NCBI GenBank assembly: GCA_005884005.1
Contig: VAWI01000001.1
Coordinates: 1 to 56,761 of the forward strand
Length of the DNA stretch: 56,761 nt
Reading direction: 5' to 3'
DNA from: Actinomycetota bacterium
Lineage (GTDB): Bacteria > Actinomycetota > Thermoleophilia > Gaiellales > Gaiellaceae
Part shown: positions 1 to 7,085 of the stretch, piece after piece
Numbering within the stretch: the first letter of the stretch is position 1
How the letters are laid out: the number at the start of each line of letters is the position of its first letter
Program-made: the position numbers and the translations under genes
The notes under the pieces: generated by a model
What the model saw: only the letters and a program-made list of their open reading frames with translations
What the model was told of the DNA's origin: nothing
The model's database searches: none

Positions 1-551
1 TTGGAGACGAAGCCCGGGAAGTCATTCGCGACGGCGGGCGTCTTCCCCAGCTCGCGCGCGAACTCGATGATCGCCTCGGCCGTCTCGTCCGAAGTCTCGC
101 GGCCCCGCACGACCTCGACGAGGTCGAGCAGGGGCACCGGATTGAAGAAATGCATCCCGATCACTCGATCGGGGCGCTGCGTCGCCGCTGCCAGGGAGGT
201 GATCGGAATCGAGGAGGTGTTCGAGGCCAGGATCGCCTCGTCGGGGAGCGTCAGGTCGGCGCTGCGGAAGGCGTCCTCCTTGACCTCGGCGTCCTCGATC
301 ACAGCCTCGATCATCAGGTCGGCAGGGACGAGCTCATCGACGCTCTGGACGCGCGCAAGCACCTCGTCGGGCGGCCCGCCGCCTTTCTCTTCCAGCCTGG
401 CCAGGCTCTTCCGCATCGCCTCCAGCCCGCGGTCGACCGCTCCGGGCGCAGCGTCGTGCAGCGAGACGCGCCGGCCCGAAGCGGCGACCACCTGCGCGAT
501 GCCGCCGCCCATCTGACCCGCGCCGACGACAAGAACGTGCCCGAAGCGCAC
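1..551 (-). CDS. 3-hydroxybutyryl-CoA dehydrogenase, partial (C-terminus outside window)
   Basis: The frame reads as the first ~183 residues of an NAD-dependent 3-hydroxyacyl-CoA dehydrogenase, which interconverts (S)-3-hydroxyacyl-CoA and 3-oxoacyl-CoA in the cytoplasm. Visible are the Rossmann loop GAGQMGGGIAQ close to the N-terminus, ASNTSSIP, and MHFFNP followed by PLLDLVEV; the His of MHFFNP is the catalytic base in this family. GTG at 549-551 is the most likely start (VRFGHVLVVGAG). No clear Shine-Dalgarno is seen and the frame stays open a little further upstream. A thiolase on the same strand (1031-2182) fits a shared short-chain acyl-CoA or butyrate/PHB pathway, but a plus-strand gene separates the two, so they are not a simple operon. 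The C-terminal domain lies beyond base 1. Confidence 0.93.
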   Translation of the reverse strand, partial: MRFGHVLVVGAGQMGGGIAQVVAASGRRVSLHDAAPGAVDRGLEAMRKSLARLEEKGGGPPDEVLARVQSVDELVPADLMIEAVIEDAEVKEDAFRSADLTLPDEAILASNTSSIPITSLAAATQRPDRVIGMHFFNPVPLLDLVEVVRGRETSDETAEAIIEFARELGKTPAVANDFPGFVS

Positions 552-579
552 GTCCGAGAGGCTAACGTCCAGCGCCGCG

Positions 580-1017
580 GTGGTCCGCTTCGAGCTCTCC
601 GTCGAGATCGCCAGGCCCGTGCACGAGGTCTGGGAGTACCTGATCGAGCCGGAGAACGTGCCCGAGTGGCAGGCGAGCGCGTCCTCCTCCCATCAGATCT
701 CTGACGGGCCGATGCGGGTGGGCACACACCTAGAGGACGAGCGCCGCTTCCTCGGCCGCCGCGCACGCTCCGAGGTCGAGGTGACGGAATTCGAGCCGGA
801 GCGGCTGTTCACGCTGCATGGCATCTCGGGCCCGGTGCGCTTCACAGTCCGGCATCGGCTCGAGCGGACGGCTGCCGGAACGCACCTCCACATCGAGGCG
901 GAGGCAGATCCGGGCGGGGTTGGGCGGCTGCTGCGGCCGATGGTCGAGCACGCGGCCGCGCACGAGATCCGCAAAGACTTCGACCGGCTGAAGCACGAGC
1001 TGGAAGGGCGAAACTAA
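580..1017 (+). CDS. SRPBCC (START-like) family protein
   Basis: A 145-residue protein of the SRPBCC/polyketide cyclase-dehydrase fold, a helix-grip cavity that binds hydrophobic ligands. The N-terminus has the usual strand and helix pattern (FELSVEIARPVHEVWEYL, then ENVPEWQAS), followed by alternating strands and a long C-terminal helix (EIRKDFDRLKHELE). No catalytic residues can be assigned from the sequence. It starts at GTG 580, 28 bp from the divergent start of the hydroxyacyl-CoA dehydrogenase, and ends 13 bp from the convergent thiolase stop. The ligand is unknown; placement among acyl-CoA genes hints at a lipid-like one, which is only inference. Confidence 0.85.
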   Translation: MVRFELSVEIARPVHEVWEYLIEPENVPEWQASASSSHQISDGPMRVGTHLEDERRFLGRRARSEVEVTEFEPERLFTLHGISGPVRFTVRHRLERTAAGTHLHIEAEADPGGVGRLLRPMVEHAAAHEIRKDFDRLKHELEGRN

Positions 1018-1030
1018 CCGACCGCGGCGC

Positions 1031-2182
1031 TCAGACCTCAATCAGAAGCGCATCACCCTGACCACCGCCGGAGCAGATCGCAGCCAGGCCGAGGCCGCCG
1101 CCGTTCCGGCTTAGCTCGTTGATCATCGTCGTCACGATCCGGCCCCCCGAGGCGCCGATCGGATGGCCGAGCGCGACAGCGCCGCCGTTCACGTTCGCCC
1201 GGTCGGGATCGGCGCCGAGCAACTTCACCGAGTTGAGCGCGACCGACGAGAACGCCTCGTTCACCTCGATCCGCTCGACGTCGTCGATCGACTTGCCGGC
1301 CTTCGCGAGCGCCTGCTTGCCTGCTTTCGCAGGCGTGCGCGCGAGGTACGCGAACTCATCGGCGACGTAACCCTGCGCGAGGATCGTCGCCAGCGGGTCG
1401 AGGCCGCGTCTCTTGGCGAACTCCTCGGAGCAGACGACGACACAGCTGGCGCCGTCGTTGACCCCGGGCGCGTTGCCGGCCGTGGTCGTTCCTTCAGGGT
1501 CGAAGACCGGCTTCAGCTTTGCCAGCGCTTCGATCGAGGTGTCCCGGCGCGGCCCCTCGTCGGCTGCGACGTCGCCGACCGGAACGATCTCGCCGTCGAA
1601 GAAGCCTTCATCCTGCGCCTTGACCGCCCGCTGGTGGGAGCGGAGCGCCCAGCTGTCCTGCTCCTCGCGGGAGATCCCGAGCTCTCGGGAGACGAACGAG
1701 GCCTGTTCGACCATGTGGCGCCCGTCGAAGCTGGACGTCAGCCCGTCGTGCGTCATCAGGTCGATCAACGTCCCGTCGCCGAGCCTGTACCCGAAGCGCG
1801 CCTTCTTGAGCACGTACGGCGCGTTGGACATCGACTCCATTCCGCCGGTGACGACGAACTCGACGTCGCCGGCCCTGACCATCGAGTCGGCAATCTCGAT
1901 CGCCCTGATCGACGAGGCGCAGACCTTGTTGATCGTGTCGGCGGGCACCTCGATCGGCAGGCCGGCACCGATCGCGGCCTGGCGTGCGGGCGCCTGGCCG
2001 GCTCCGCCCTGGAGCACCTGGCCCATGATCACGTACTCGACCTCGTTCGGCTCGAGCCCGATCCGCTCTAGCGCGGTCTTGATCGCGCGCGCGCCGAGCT
2101 CTGTCGCCTCGTAGTCCTTGAGCCCGCCGCCGAGCCTCCCGAAGGGTGTCCGAACAGCGGAAACGATCACTGAGCGTGCCAT
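1031..2182 (-). CDS. Acetyl-CoA C-acyltransferase (thiolase)
   Basis: A 383-residue thiolase, close to the usual ~390. Thiolases condense two acetyl-CoA to acetoacetyl-CoA or cleave 3-oxoacyl-CoA. The nucleophilic Cys lies in NKVCASS (~residue 88), and the C-terminal catalytic motifs are NVNGGAVALGHPIGASG (His) and CSGGGQGDA (second Cys). The ATG start gives MARSVIVSAVRTPFGRLGG, a standard thiolase N-terminus. With the hydroxyacyl-CoA dehydrogenase on the same strand it would cover two consecutive steps of short-chain beta-oxidation or of acetoacetyl-CoA and 3-hydroxybutyryl-CoA formation. The sequence does not decide between the biosynthetic and degradative direction. Confidence 0.95.
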   Translation of the reverse strand: MARSVIVSAVRTPFGRLGGGLKDYEATELGARAIKTALERIGLEPNEVEYVIMGQVLQGGAGQAPARQAAIGAGLPIEVPADTINKVCASSIRAIEIADSMVRAGDVEFVVTGGMESMSNAPYVLKKARFGYRLGDGTLIDLMTHDGLTSSFDGRHMVEQASFVSRELGISREEQDSWALRSHQRAVKAQDEGFFDGEIVPVGDVAADEGPRRDTSIEALAKLKPVFDPEGTTTAGNAPGVNDGASCVVVCSEEFAKRRGLDPLATILAQGYVADEFAYLARTPAKAGKQALAKAGKSIDDVERIEVNEAFSSVALNSVKLLGADPDRANVNGGAVALGHPIGASGGRIVTTMINELSRNGGGLGLAAICSGGGQGDALLIEV

Positions 2183-2295
2183 CTGGGCCAGCGTAACAAC
2201 CGGACCCAGGCCGCCAGACGCCTCGGCAAAACCGGTCTCGGCTTGCTTCCGTATCGACCGTGGGGACCGATTCGACGATCGGAAGGGAGATAGAT

Positions 2296-3405
2296 ATGCA
2301 TGGACCCTCTCTCGGCCGCCGCTTCACCAGGGCGGTCACACTCTGCACGCTTGCCGCTCTCGGCTTGCTCTTGACGGCCGGATCTTCGCCGGGCGGCACA
2401 GCGGTCGGCCACGAGACGTACACGGTCACAAATCTCGTCTCCGACGGGACGATTCCCGCGGCTCACACCGACGCAAATCTCGTCAACGCCTGGGGGCTGA
2501 CCGCGACCGCGTCGTCGCCGTGGTGGGTCGCAAACAACGCCACCGGCACGTCAACCCTCTACAACGGCGACGGCGTGGCGCAGTTTGGGACGACGCCGCT
2601 CGTCGTCAGCGTCCCGAACTCGCCGACCGGCGCAGTTGCCAACACGACGAGCGACTTCGTTGTCTCGAGCGGTGGCGCGAGCGGCCGGGCCGTCTTCATC
2701 TTCGCCACCGAGGATGGGACGATCCGCGGCTGGAATCCAGGCGTTCCGCCGCCGACACTGTCGACCGAGACGGAGGTCGCGGTCGACAACTCCACCGCTG
2801 GATCCGTCTACAAGGGCCTCGCGATCGGCTCGGTCGGATCGAGCAACTTCCTCTATGCAACCGACTTCGTCAACGGGCACATCGACGTCTTCGACAAAAC
2901 CTTCCACGCCGTCGACATGCCCTTCGTCGACCCGGGACTGCCCGCCGGCTACGGCCCCTTCGGGATCCAGAACATCGGCGGCCATCTGTTCGTCACCTAC
3001 GCGAAGCAGAGCGGAGGCAATGACGAGGTGGCTGGACAAAGCCTCGGCTTCGTCGACGAGTTCGAGACTGACGGGACCTTCATCACCCGCGTCGCCACGC
3101 GCGGGCAACTGAACGCTCCCTGGGGACTTGCGATGGCGCCGTCGAACTTCGGCCGCTTCAGCGGCGACCTGCTCGTCGGCAACTTCGGCGACGGGACGAT
3201 CAACGCGTACGCGCCGCAGCCTGACGGCACGTTCGCGCACCGCGGGCAGTTGCGCACGGCCGACCGCAAACCTGTGACGATCGATGGTCTCTGGGGCCTC
3301 GGCTTCGGCAACGGAGCCGGTTCGGGCGCGACGAACGCGCTCTACTTCACGGCCGGCCCGGACGACGAGTCGCACGGGCTGTTCGGCAGGATCCAAGCCC
3401 AGTAA
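2296..3405 (+). CDS. TIGR03118 family exported protein
   Basis: A 369-residue secreted protein matching the TIGR03118 family, whose members look like beta-propellers. Features are NLVSDG and NLVNAWGL near the mature N-terminus, then repeated blade-like segments (FIFATEDGTIRGWNP; GDLLVGNFGDGTINAY), ending in NALYFTAGPDDESHGLFG. The ATG at 2296 is preferred over the one at 2260 because GGAAGGGAG sits 6 nt upstream and the protein then begins with a short basic stretch and a hydrophobic signal peptide (TLCTLAALGLLLTAGSS). The biochemical function of the family is not known. It stands alone, convergent with the phospholipase gene across a strong hairpin. Confidence 0.88.
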   Translation: MHGPSLGRRFTRAVTLCTLAALGLLLTAGSSPGGTAVGHETYTVTNLVSDGTIPAAHTDANLVNAWGLTATASSPWWVANNATGTSTLYNGDGVAQFGTTPLVVSVPNSPTGAVANTTSDFVVSSGGASGRAVFIFATEDGTIRGWNPGVPPPTLSTETEVAVDNSTAGSVYKGLAIGSVGSSNFLYATDFVNGHIDVFDKTFHAVDMPFVDPGLPAGYGPFGIQNIGGHLFVTYAKQSGGNDEVAGQSLGFVDEFETDGTFITRVATRGQLNAPWGLAMAPSNFGRFSGDLLVGNFGDGTINAYAPQPDGTFAHRGQLRTADRKPVTIDGLWGLGFGNGAGSGATNALYFTAGPDDESHGLFGRIQAQ

Positions 3406-3413
3406 CTGCTGTC

Positions 3414-3445
3414 TCGGCCCGGCGGCGTCCGCGCTGCCGGGCCGA
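3414..3445. terminator. Bidirectional terminator hairpin between convergent genes
   Basis: TCGGCCCGGC at 3414-3423 pairs perfectly with GCCGGGCCGA at 3436-3445 (10 bp, 12-nt loop). It lies between the ends of two convergent genes. There is no long T tract on either side, so it is a hairpin-type terminator by position rather than a canonical intrinsic one. Confidence 0.6.
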
Positions 3446-3448
3446 CCT

Positions 3449-4894
3449 CTAGCCGTCGACCACGAGTCCCTGGAGGGGCCCGAACAACCGCCGCGAGCGG
3501 CGTGAGGCGCCCGGAAGCCTGACGAGCCGGTGGGTAAGCGGCTCGCCCCGATTTCGGCGATCGAGCTGCTCCTCGGCGATCGCGTACCACCGCTCGTCGA
3601 CGAGCTCTGCAGGCTCTCGTCCACGCACCTCTTCGACCGGGAGCTCGAGGTGCTCGGCCCACAGCCGCTCCCGTGTCGCGCGTGCGAGCTCCGGCTCGCA
3701 GCTGACGAGATTGACCTCGGTGTCGTTGAAGAGCGAGTGCTCGTTCAGATTCGCCGAGCCGATCGTCAGCCAGCGGTCGTCGACGATCCCGATCTTCGCG
3801 TGGACGTAGATCGGCTCCCTGTCAGCACCGTTGCGCGCGTAGAGCGCGCAGGCCAGGAACCGCCCGGCGCCGGCGTCCGCATCGGCGAGCACGCCGACCT
3901 GGCCGCGGCTGTCGTCGTTGCCGTTGTCGGGACGCGACGGCAGGACGGCGACGATGCGAAAATCGTCCCGGGGCGGGTCTCTCAGCTTCTCGGCGAGGAT
4001 CTCGACCAGCTCCGGCGACCAGAGGAACTGGCTCTCGAGGTAGACGAGGCGCTTGGCTGAGCGGAGCGCACGGACGTAGGTCTCGAGGATCCGGAACTCC
4101 CCGTGCGGCCGCGCCGGGTAGACCTTCTCCGGAATCGTCTGCACGAGCTGCAGCTGGTGCTCCCCGGCCTCCGCGGGCATTGAGGCCGCCGGCAGCTCCC
4201 CGCCCACGACCTCGTGCCAGCGGAAACGGAAGTGCTCGGCGACGTCCGCGACGACGGGGCCGCGGACAAGCGCCGACGCGTCGTGCCAGCCGAGTGACGG
4301 CCGCAAGGGGTGCTCGCTCGAGTCGTAGCGGTCGCCGTTGAAGGCCGTCAGATCGATGCCGCCCACGCTGGCGACGCGGTCGTCGACGACGACGAGCTTC
4401 TCGTGGTGACAGTGGAGCGGCCGCTCCTTGGCGTCGAGCGCGACTTCGACGCCGGCGCCGCGCAGCCGCTTCGCCACCTCGCGAACATCCGCGCGCGAGG
4501 GCTGGAAGAGCGGCAGCGGCGCTCCCGCCCAGAGCAGCAGGCGCACGTCTACCTTTCGCGCAAGGTCCGCGAGCAGGTCGAGCAAGACGCGGCGGGTCCG
4601 TTCGCGCACCAGAGCGAGCTCGGTGGAGACGTACCAGCCGGTTATGTGGACGTGCGACTCCGCGTTCGCCAGCTCCTCGGCGAGGCGCGGCAGAAAAGCG
4701 GCGCCGTCGATCAGGATCTCGAGGTCGTTGCACTGACGCGGCGGCGGGTCGCCTTCGGCCCACAGGCTCGGCGACGGCTCGAAGGCCCTCCCCCAACCCG
4801 TCCTGGCGAGCCTGCGGCGGTGATGCGCCCGCACGAGCGCCTCGATCCGGTCGCCCAAGGCCGCGTCGGCGCGTGCGAGGAGGTTCGAGTCCAT
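3449..4894 (-). CDS. Phospholipase D / cardiolipin synthase-like protein
   Basis: A 481-residue phospholipase D superfamily protein with two HKD catalytic motifs. The first is HEKLVVVD, followed by the family-typical SVGGIDLT; the second is HAKIGIVD, followed by TIGSANLNEHS with the conserved GSxN. Each motif supplies the His nucleophile or acid of the phosphatidyl-transfer reaction. The N-terminus lacks the two membrane helices of classical cardiolipin synthase, so a soluble or peripheral phosphatidyltransferase or phospholipase is more likely; the substrate cannot be read from sequence. The start at 4894 is ATG. The gene diverges from the trp leader, with which it shares a 79-bp intergenic region. 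Confidence 0.9.
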   Translation of the reverse strand: MDSNLLARADAALGDRIEALVRAHHRRRLARTGWGRAFEPSPSLWAEGDPPPRQCNDLEILIDGAAFLPRLAEELANAESHVHITGWYVSTELALVRERTRRVLLDLLADLARKVDVRLLLWAGAPLPLFQPSRADVREVAKRLRGAGVEVALDAKERPLHCHHEKLVVVDDRVASVGGIDLTAFNGDRYDSSEHPLRPSLGWHDASALVRGPVVADVAEHFRFRWHEVVGGELPAASMPAEAGEHQLQLVQTIPEKVYPARPHGEFRILETYVRALRSAKRLVYLESQFLWSPELVEILAEKLRDPPRDDFRIVAVLPSRPDNGNDDSRGQVGVLADADAGAGRFLACALYARNGADREPIYVHAKIGIVDDRWLTIGSANLNEHSLFNDTEVNLVSCEPELARATRERLWAEHLELPVEEVRGREPAELVDERWYAIAEEQLDRRNRGEPLTHRLVRLPGASRRSRRLFGPLQGLVVDG

Positions 4895-4936
4895 GCCGAC
4901 TTTCTTACCGAATCACGACGATCGCTAATCAGCAGT

Positions 4937-4966
4937 TTGACGGGCGTAGCGCCGCGCGCGTACTCT
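4937..4966 (+). promoter_or_regulatory. Candidate trp operon promoter
   Basis: TTGACG (4937-4942) matches a sigma-70 type -35 box and TACTCT (4961-4966), 18 bp away, is a weak -10 box. Transcription from it would begin at about 4972-4974, essentially on the ATG of the trp leader peptide, so the leader could be translated from a leaderless mRNA. Prediction by eye only. Confidence 0.45.
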
Positions 4967-4973
4967 CAGCGAG

Positions 4974-5039
4974 ATGACTCCTGCCACGCAGACCTGGGCC
5001 TGGACCTGGCGCAACGAGCGTGGCGGGAGCGTCGCCTGA
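4974..5039 (+). CDS. trpL: trp operon leader peptide
   Basis: A 21-codon open frame (ATG 4974, TGA 5037-5039) between the phospholipase gene and trpE. The peptide begins MTPATQ and continues TWAWTW, so Trp codons (TGG) occupy positions 8, 10 and 12; three Trp in five codons is far above chance. The frame ends in RNERGGSVA. It is followed by two hairpins, the second a T-tailed terminator, ahead of trpE. This is the layout of a ribosome-mediated attenuator: scarce charged tRNA-Trp stalls the ribosome on the TGG codons and favours read-through. No good Shine-Dalgarno precedes it, and the predicted start of transcription falls at the ATG. Confidence 0.82.
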   Translation: MTPATQTWAWTWRNERGGSVA

Positions 5040-5070
5040 CCTGACGTAGGCATACAGCCCGTTCCGCTCG
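5015..5070 (+). promoter_or_regulatory. trp attenuator: upstream hairpin
   Basis: CGAGCGTGGCGGG (5015-5027), within the end of the leader-peptide frame, can pair with CCCGTTCCGCTCG (5058-5070): 12 of 13 positions pair, counting two G-T wobbles, with one mismatch. A ribosome stalled on the Trp codons at 4995-5009 would cover the 5' arm. The freed 3' arm can form a weaker bulged pairing with the terminator 3' arm (58-60 and 63-66 with 85-91, last two digits), a candidate antiterminator. The pairings are visible; the switching model is inferred. Confidence 0.6.
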
Positions 5071-5072
5071 CA

Positions 5073-5098
5073 AGACCTTCCAGCCGGAGGGTCTTTTT
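5073..5098 (+). terminator. trp attenuator terminator
   Basis: AGACCTTCC (5073-5081) pairs with GGAGGGTCT (5086-5094) over 9 bp with one T-G wobble and a 4-nt loop, followed by a run of T through 5098. It lies 34 nt after the leader-peptide stop codon and 12 nt before trpE, so it can only act on trp operon transcription. Confidence 0.8.
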
Positions 5099-5110
5099 GT
5101 TTGCAAGGAC

Positions 5111-6403
5111 ATGAACGCAACCACCGTCGTCTCCACCGATCTCCTTACCCCGCTCGGGGCCTACCTGAGGCTGCGTCAACCCGGCCTTGCCTCGTTCCTC
5201 TTGGAGTCGGTCGAGCACGGCCGGCTCGGGCGGCACTCGTTCATCGGCGCCGGCGCGCGGCTCATCGGCTTCGAGGAAGCCGAGACCCTGGGCCGGCCTG
5301 TCGTCGGCTACCTCGGCTACGACCACGCGACGCGGCTGGAGCCGACAGTTTCCCTGCCCGGAGATGGCCGCGACCTGCCTGAGAGCCGGTTCGTCGTCGG
5401 CGACACGCTCGTCCGCTTCGACCACGGGCTCGGGATGGCGGAGGTCCTCTATGGCGATCCCGAAGAGGTCACCGAGCTCCTCGGCGGCCCGCAGCCGGAC
5501 CCGAACGGAGGCGCCCGAGGGCGCGCGGGTTCGACACGGCGGCTGCCGTCGCGCCACGACTACGAGCGGAGCGTGGTCAAGGCGAAGGAGCACATCCGGG
5601 CCGGCGATGCCTTCCAGATTGTCCTCTCGCAACGCGCCGAGCGCCCGACCTCGGCGACCGCGCTCGAGCTCTATCGATCGCTGCGGCGGGTCAACCCTTC
5701 GCCGTATCTCTTCCTGCTCGAGCTCGACGGCCTCGCGCTCGTCGGCTCCTCGCCGGAGACGCTCGTCAAGCTGGAGGGTCGCCGCGCGAGCCTCAACCCG
5801 ATCGCCGGCACGACCGCGCCCGGCGCCGGGGACGCCGAGCGCTTGCTCTCCTCAGAGAAGGACCGGGCCGAGCACGTGATGCTCGTTGACCTCGGCCGCA
5901 ACGATCTTTCGCGCGTCTGCGTTCCCGGGACCGTCCACGTCGAGCGCTTCCTCGAGCCCGAGCGCTTCTCCCACGTGACGCATCTCGTGTCCGAGGTCGC
6001 CGGGGAGCTGCAGGGCGAGGTCTCCCCCTTCGAGCTGCTCCGCGCATGCTTCCCCGCGGGCACCGTCTCAGGCGCACCGAAGGTGCGCGCGATGCAGATC
6101 ATCTCGGAGCTCGAAGGCCACCGCCGCGGGCCGTACGCGGGCGCCGTCGGCTACTCGCTGCCGCCTCAGGCGTCGCTTGCGATGCCGTCTGGAGAACGTG
6201 CGGGCTCTGCCCGTGCGTCCGCTTCTAGCACCCTCGATACCTGCATTGCGATTCGCACGATCGTTCTGCACGACGGCCTCGCGCTCCTCCAGGCCGGCGC
6301 CGGCATCGTCGCCGACTCCGATCCGCCGGCCGAGCACGAAGAGTGCCTGCGGAAGCTGGCCGCGTTGGAATTGGCGATCGAGTTGGCAGAAGCTCGTCGC
6401 TGA
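5111..6403 (+). CDS. trpE: Anthranilate synthase component I
   Basis: A 430-residue TrpE, shorter than the usual ~490-500. With TrpG it converts chorismate and glutamine-derived ammonia to anthranilate. The N-terminal Trp-binding motif FLLES is present, so feedback inhibition is expected on top of attenuation. Chorismate-binding motifs include SSPETLV, NPIAGTTAPG, LVDLGRNDLSRV, AGTVSGAPKVRAMQII and LDTCIAIRTIVL. The N-terminal domain is compact: FIGAGARLIGF runs almost directly into PVVGYLGYD. Between GAVGY and LDTCIAIRT there is an unusual ~25-residue insertion (6158-6230) of low complexity containing an inverted repeat. The ATG at 5111 has AAGGA immediately upstream. The frame stays open through the insertion, so the protein is probably functional. 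Confidence 0.95.
   Translation: MNATTVVSTDLLTPLGAYLRLRQPGLASFLLESVEHGRLGRHSFIGAGARLIGFEEAETLGRPVVGYLGYDHATRLEPTVSLPGDGRDLPESRFVVGDTLVRFDHGLGMAEVLYGDPEEVTELLGGPQPDPNGGARGRAGSTRRLPSRHDYERSVVKAKEHIRAGDAFQIVLSQRAERPTSATALELYRSLRRVNPSPYLFLLELDGLALVGSSPETLVKLEGRRASLNPIAGTTAPGAGDAERLLSSEKDRAEHVMLVDLGRNDLSRVCVPGTVHVERFLEPERFSHVTHLVSEVAGELQGEVSPFELLRACFPAGTVSGAPKVRAMQIISELEGHRRGPYAGAVGYSLPPQASLAMPSGERAGSARASASSTLDTCIAIRTIVLHDGLALLQAGAGIVADSDPPAEHEECLRKLAALELAIELAEARR
6158..6230 (+). repeat. In-frame palindromic insertion inside trpE
   Basis: In TrpE proteins the GAVGY strand normally runs within a few residues into xLDTCIAIRT. Here ~25 extra residues (PPQASLAMPSGERAGSARAS and so on) intervene. The DNA contains the inverted repeat CGTGCGGGC-TCT-GCCCGTGCG region (~6197-6217). 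Its core, CGGGCTCTGCCCG, recurs exactly in the palindrome between trpE and trpG (6440-6481). This looks like a mobile palindromic element tolerated in frame. Exact borders are estimated from protein conservation. Confidence 0.5.
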
Positions 6404-6439
6404 TGGAAACTCGAGCGTCCTCCCGTTCCTGGGGCGGCA

Positions 6440-6481
6440 GGCCGTGGCGGAACCGGGCTCTGCCCGGCGGGAGCCACGGCC
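6440..6481. repeat. Long palindrome between trpE and trpG
   Basis: GGCCGTGGC (6440-6448) pairs with GCCACGGCC (6473-6481), and inside it CCGGG (6453-6457) pairs with CCCGG (6463-6467). This gives a 14-bp interrupted hairpin within the 118-nt trpE-trpG gap. Its core CGGGCTCTGCCCG is shared with the insertion in trpE. The tail of the gap, just before the trpG start, again reads like the trpE C-terminus (IELAEAR in another frame), suggesting that insertion came with a short duplication. Confidence 0.6.
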
Positions 6482-6521
6482 GGCCAGGGCCGGAGGCGAT
6501 TGAGCTCGCGGAGGCGCGGCC

Positions 6522-7085
6522 ATGATCCTGCTGATCGACAATTACGACTCGTTCACGTACAACCTGGCCCATCTGTTCGGGGCGCTCGGCTGCGAGGTGA
6601 AGGTGGTGAGGAACGATGCGATCGACGCGGACATGGCCGCGGATCTGATCCCGAGCCATCTCCTCATCTCGCCGGGGCCGGGCCGGCCGGGCGAGGCGGG
6701 CGCGACGCTCGAGATCGTCAGGCGGCTCGCTCCGCACATGCCGACGCTCGGCGTCTGCCTCGGACACCAGGCGCTGGTCGAGGCCTTCGGCGGCGAGGTC
6801 GGTCCCGCACAACGGCTCGTCCACGGCAAGGCGAGCCCCGTCCGCCACGACGGCCGTGGCATCTTCGCGGGGCTGCCCGAGGAGTTCGAGGCCGGCCGCT
6901 ACCACTCGCTCGCGGCAATCTCGGTGCCGGACGAGCTCGAGATCTCCGCGACCTGCCTCGAGGGAGAGGTGATGGCGGTACGCCATCGCTCGCTGCCCGT
7001 CGACGGCGTTCAGTTCCATCCCGAATCGGTGCTGACACCGGTCGGACCCGCCCTTGCTCGGAACTTCTTGGAGGCGCACGCGTGA
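6522..7085 (+). CDS. trpG: Anthranilate synthase glutamine amidotransferase component
   Basis: A 187-residue class I glutamine amidotransferase, the usual length for TrpG. It supplies ammonia from glutamine to TrpE. Motifs are the N-terminal IDNYDSFTYNL, the oxyanion segment ISPGPGRPGEAG, the nucleophile Cys in GVCLGHQA, and the His-Glu of the triad in GVQFHPESVLT. The start ATG at 6522 follows GGAGG-like GCGGAGGCG. The 3' end overlaps trpD by 4 nt (GTGA), indicating translational coupling. The protein could also serve aminodeoxychorismate synthase, as some actinobacterial TrpG/PabA do; the operon context favours tryptophan. Confidence 0.96.
   Translation: MILLIDNYDSFTYNLAHLFGALGCEVKVVRNDAIDADMAADLIPSHLLISPGPGRPGEAGATLEIVRRLAPHMPTLGVCLGHQALVEAFGGEVGPAQRLVHGKASPVRHDGRGIFAGLPEEFEAGRYHSLAAISVPDELEISATCLEGEVMAVRHRSLPVDGVQFHPESVLTPVGPALARNFLEAHA

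Noticed and set aside
4310..5044. 244-codon plus-strand frame ending over the trp leader
   Set aside because: Antisense shadow of the phospholipase gene; it shares neither frame nor composition with the leader peptide.
5041..5110. T-box or TRAP-type regulation of trpE
   Set aside because: No T-box sequence (TGGNACCGCG-like bulge) or series of (G/T)AG triplets; the Trp-codon leader peptide explains the region better.
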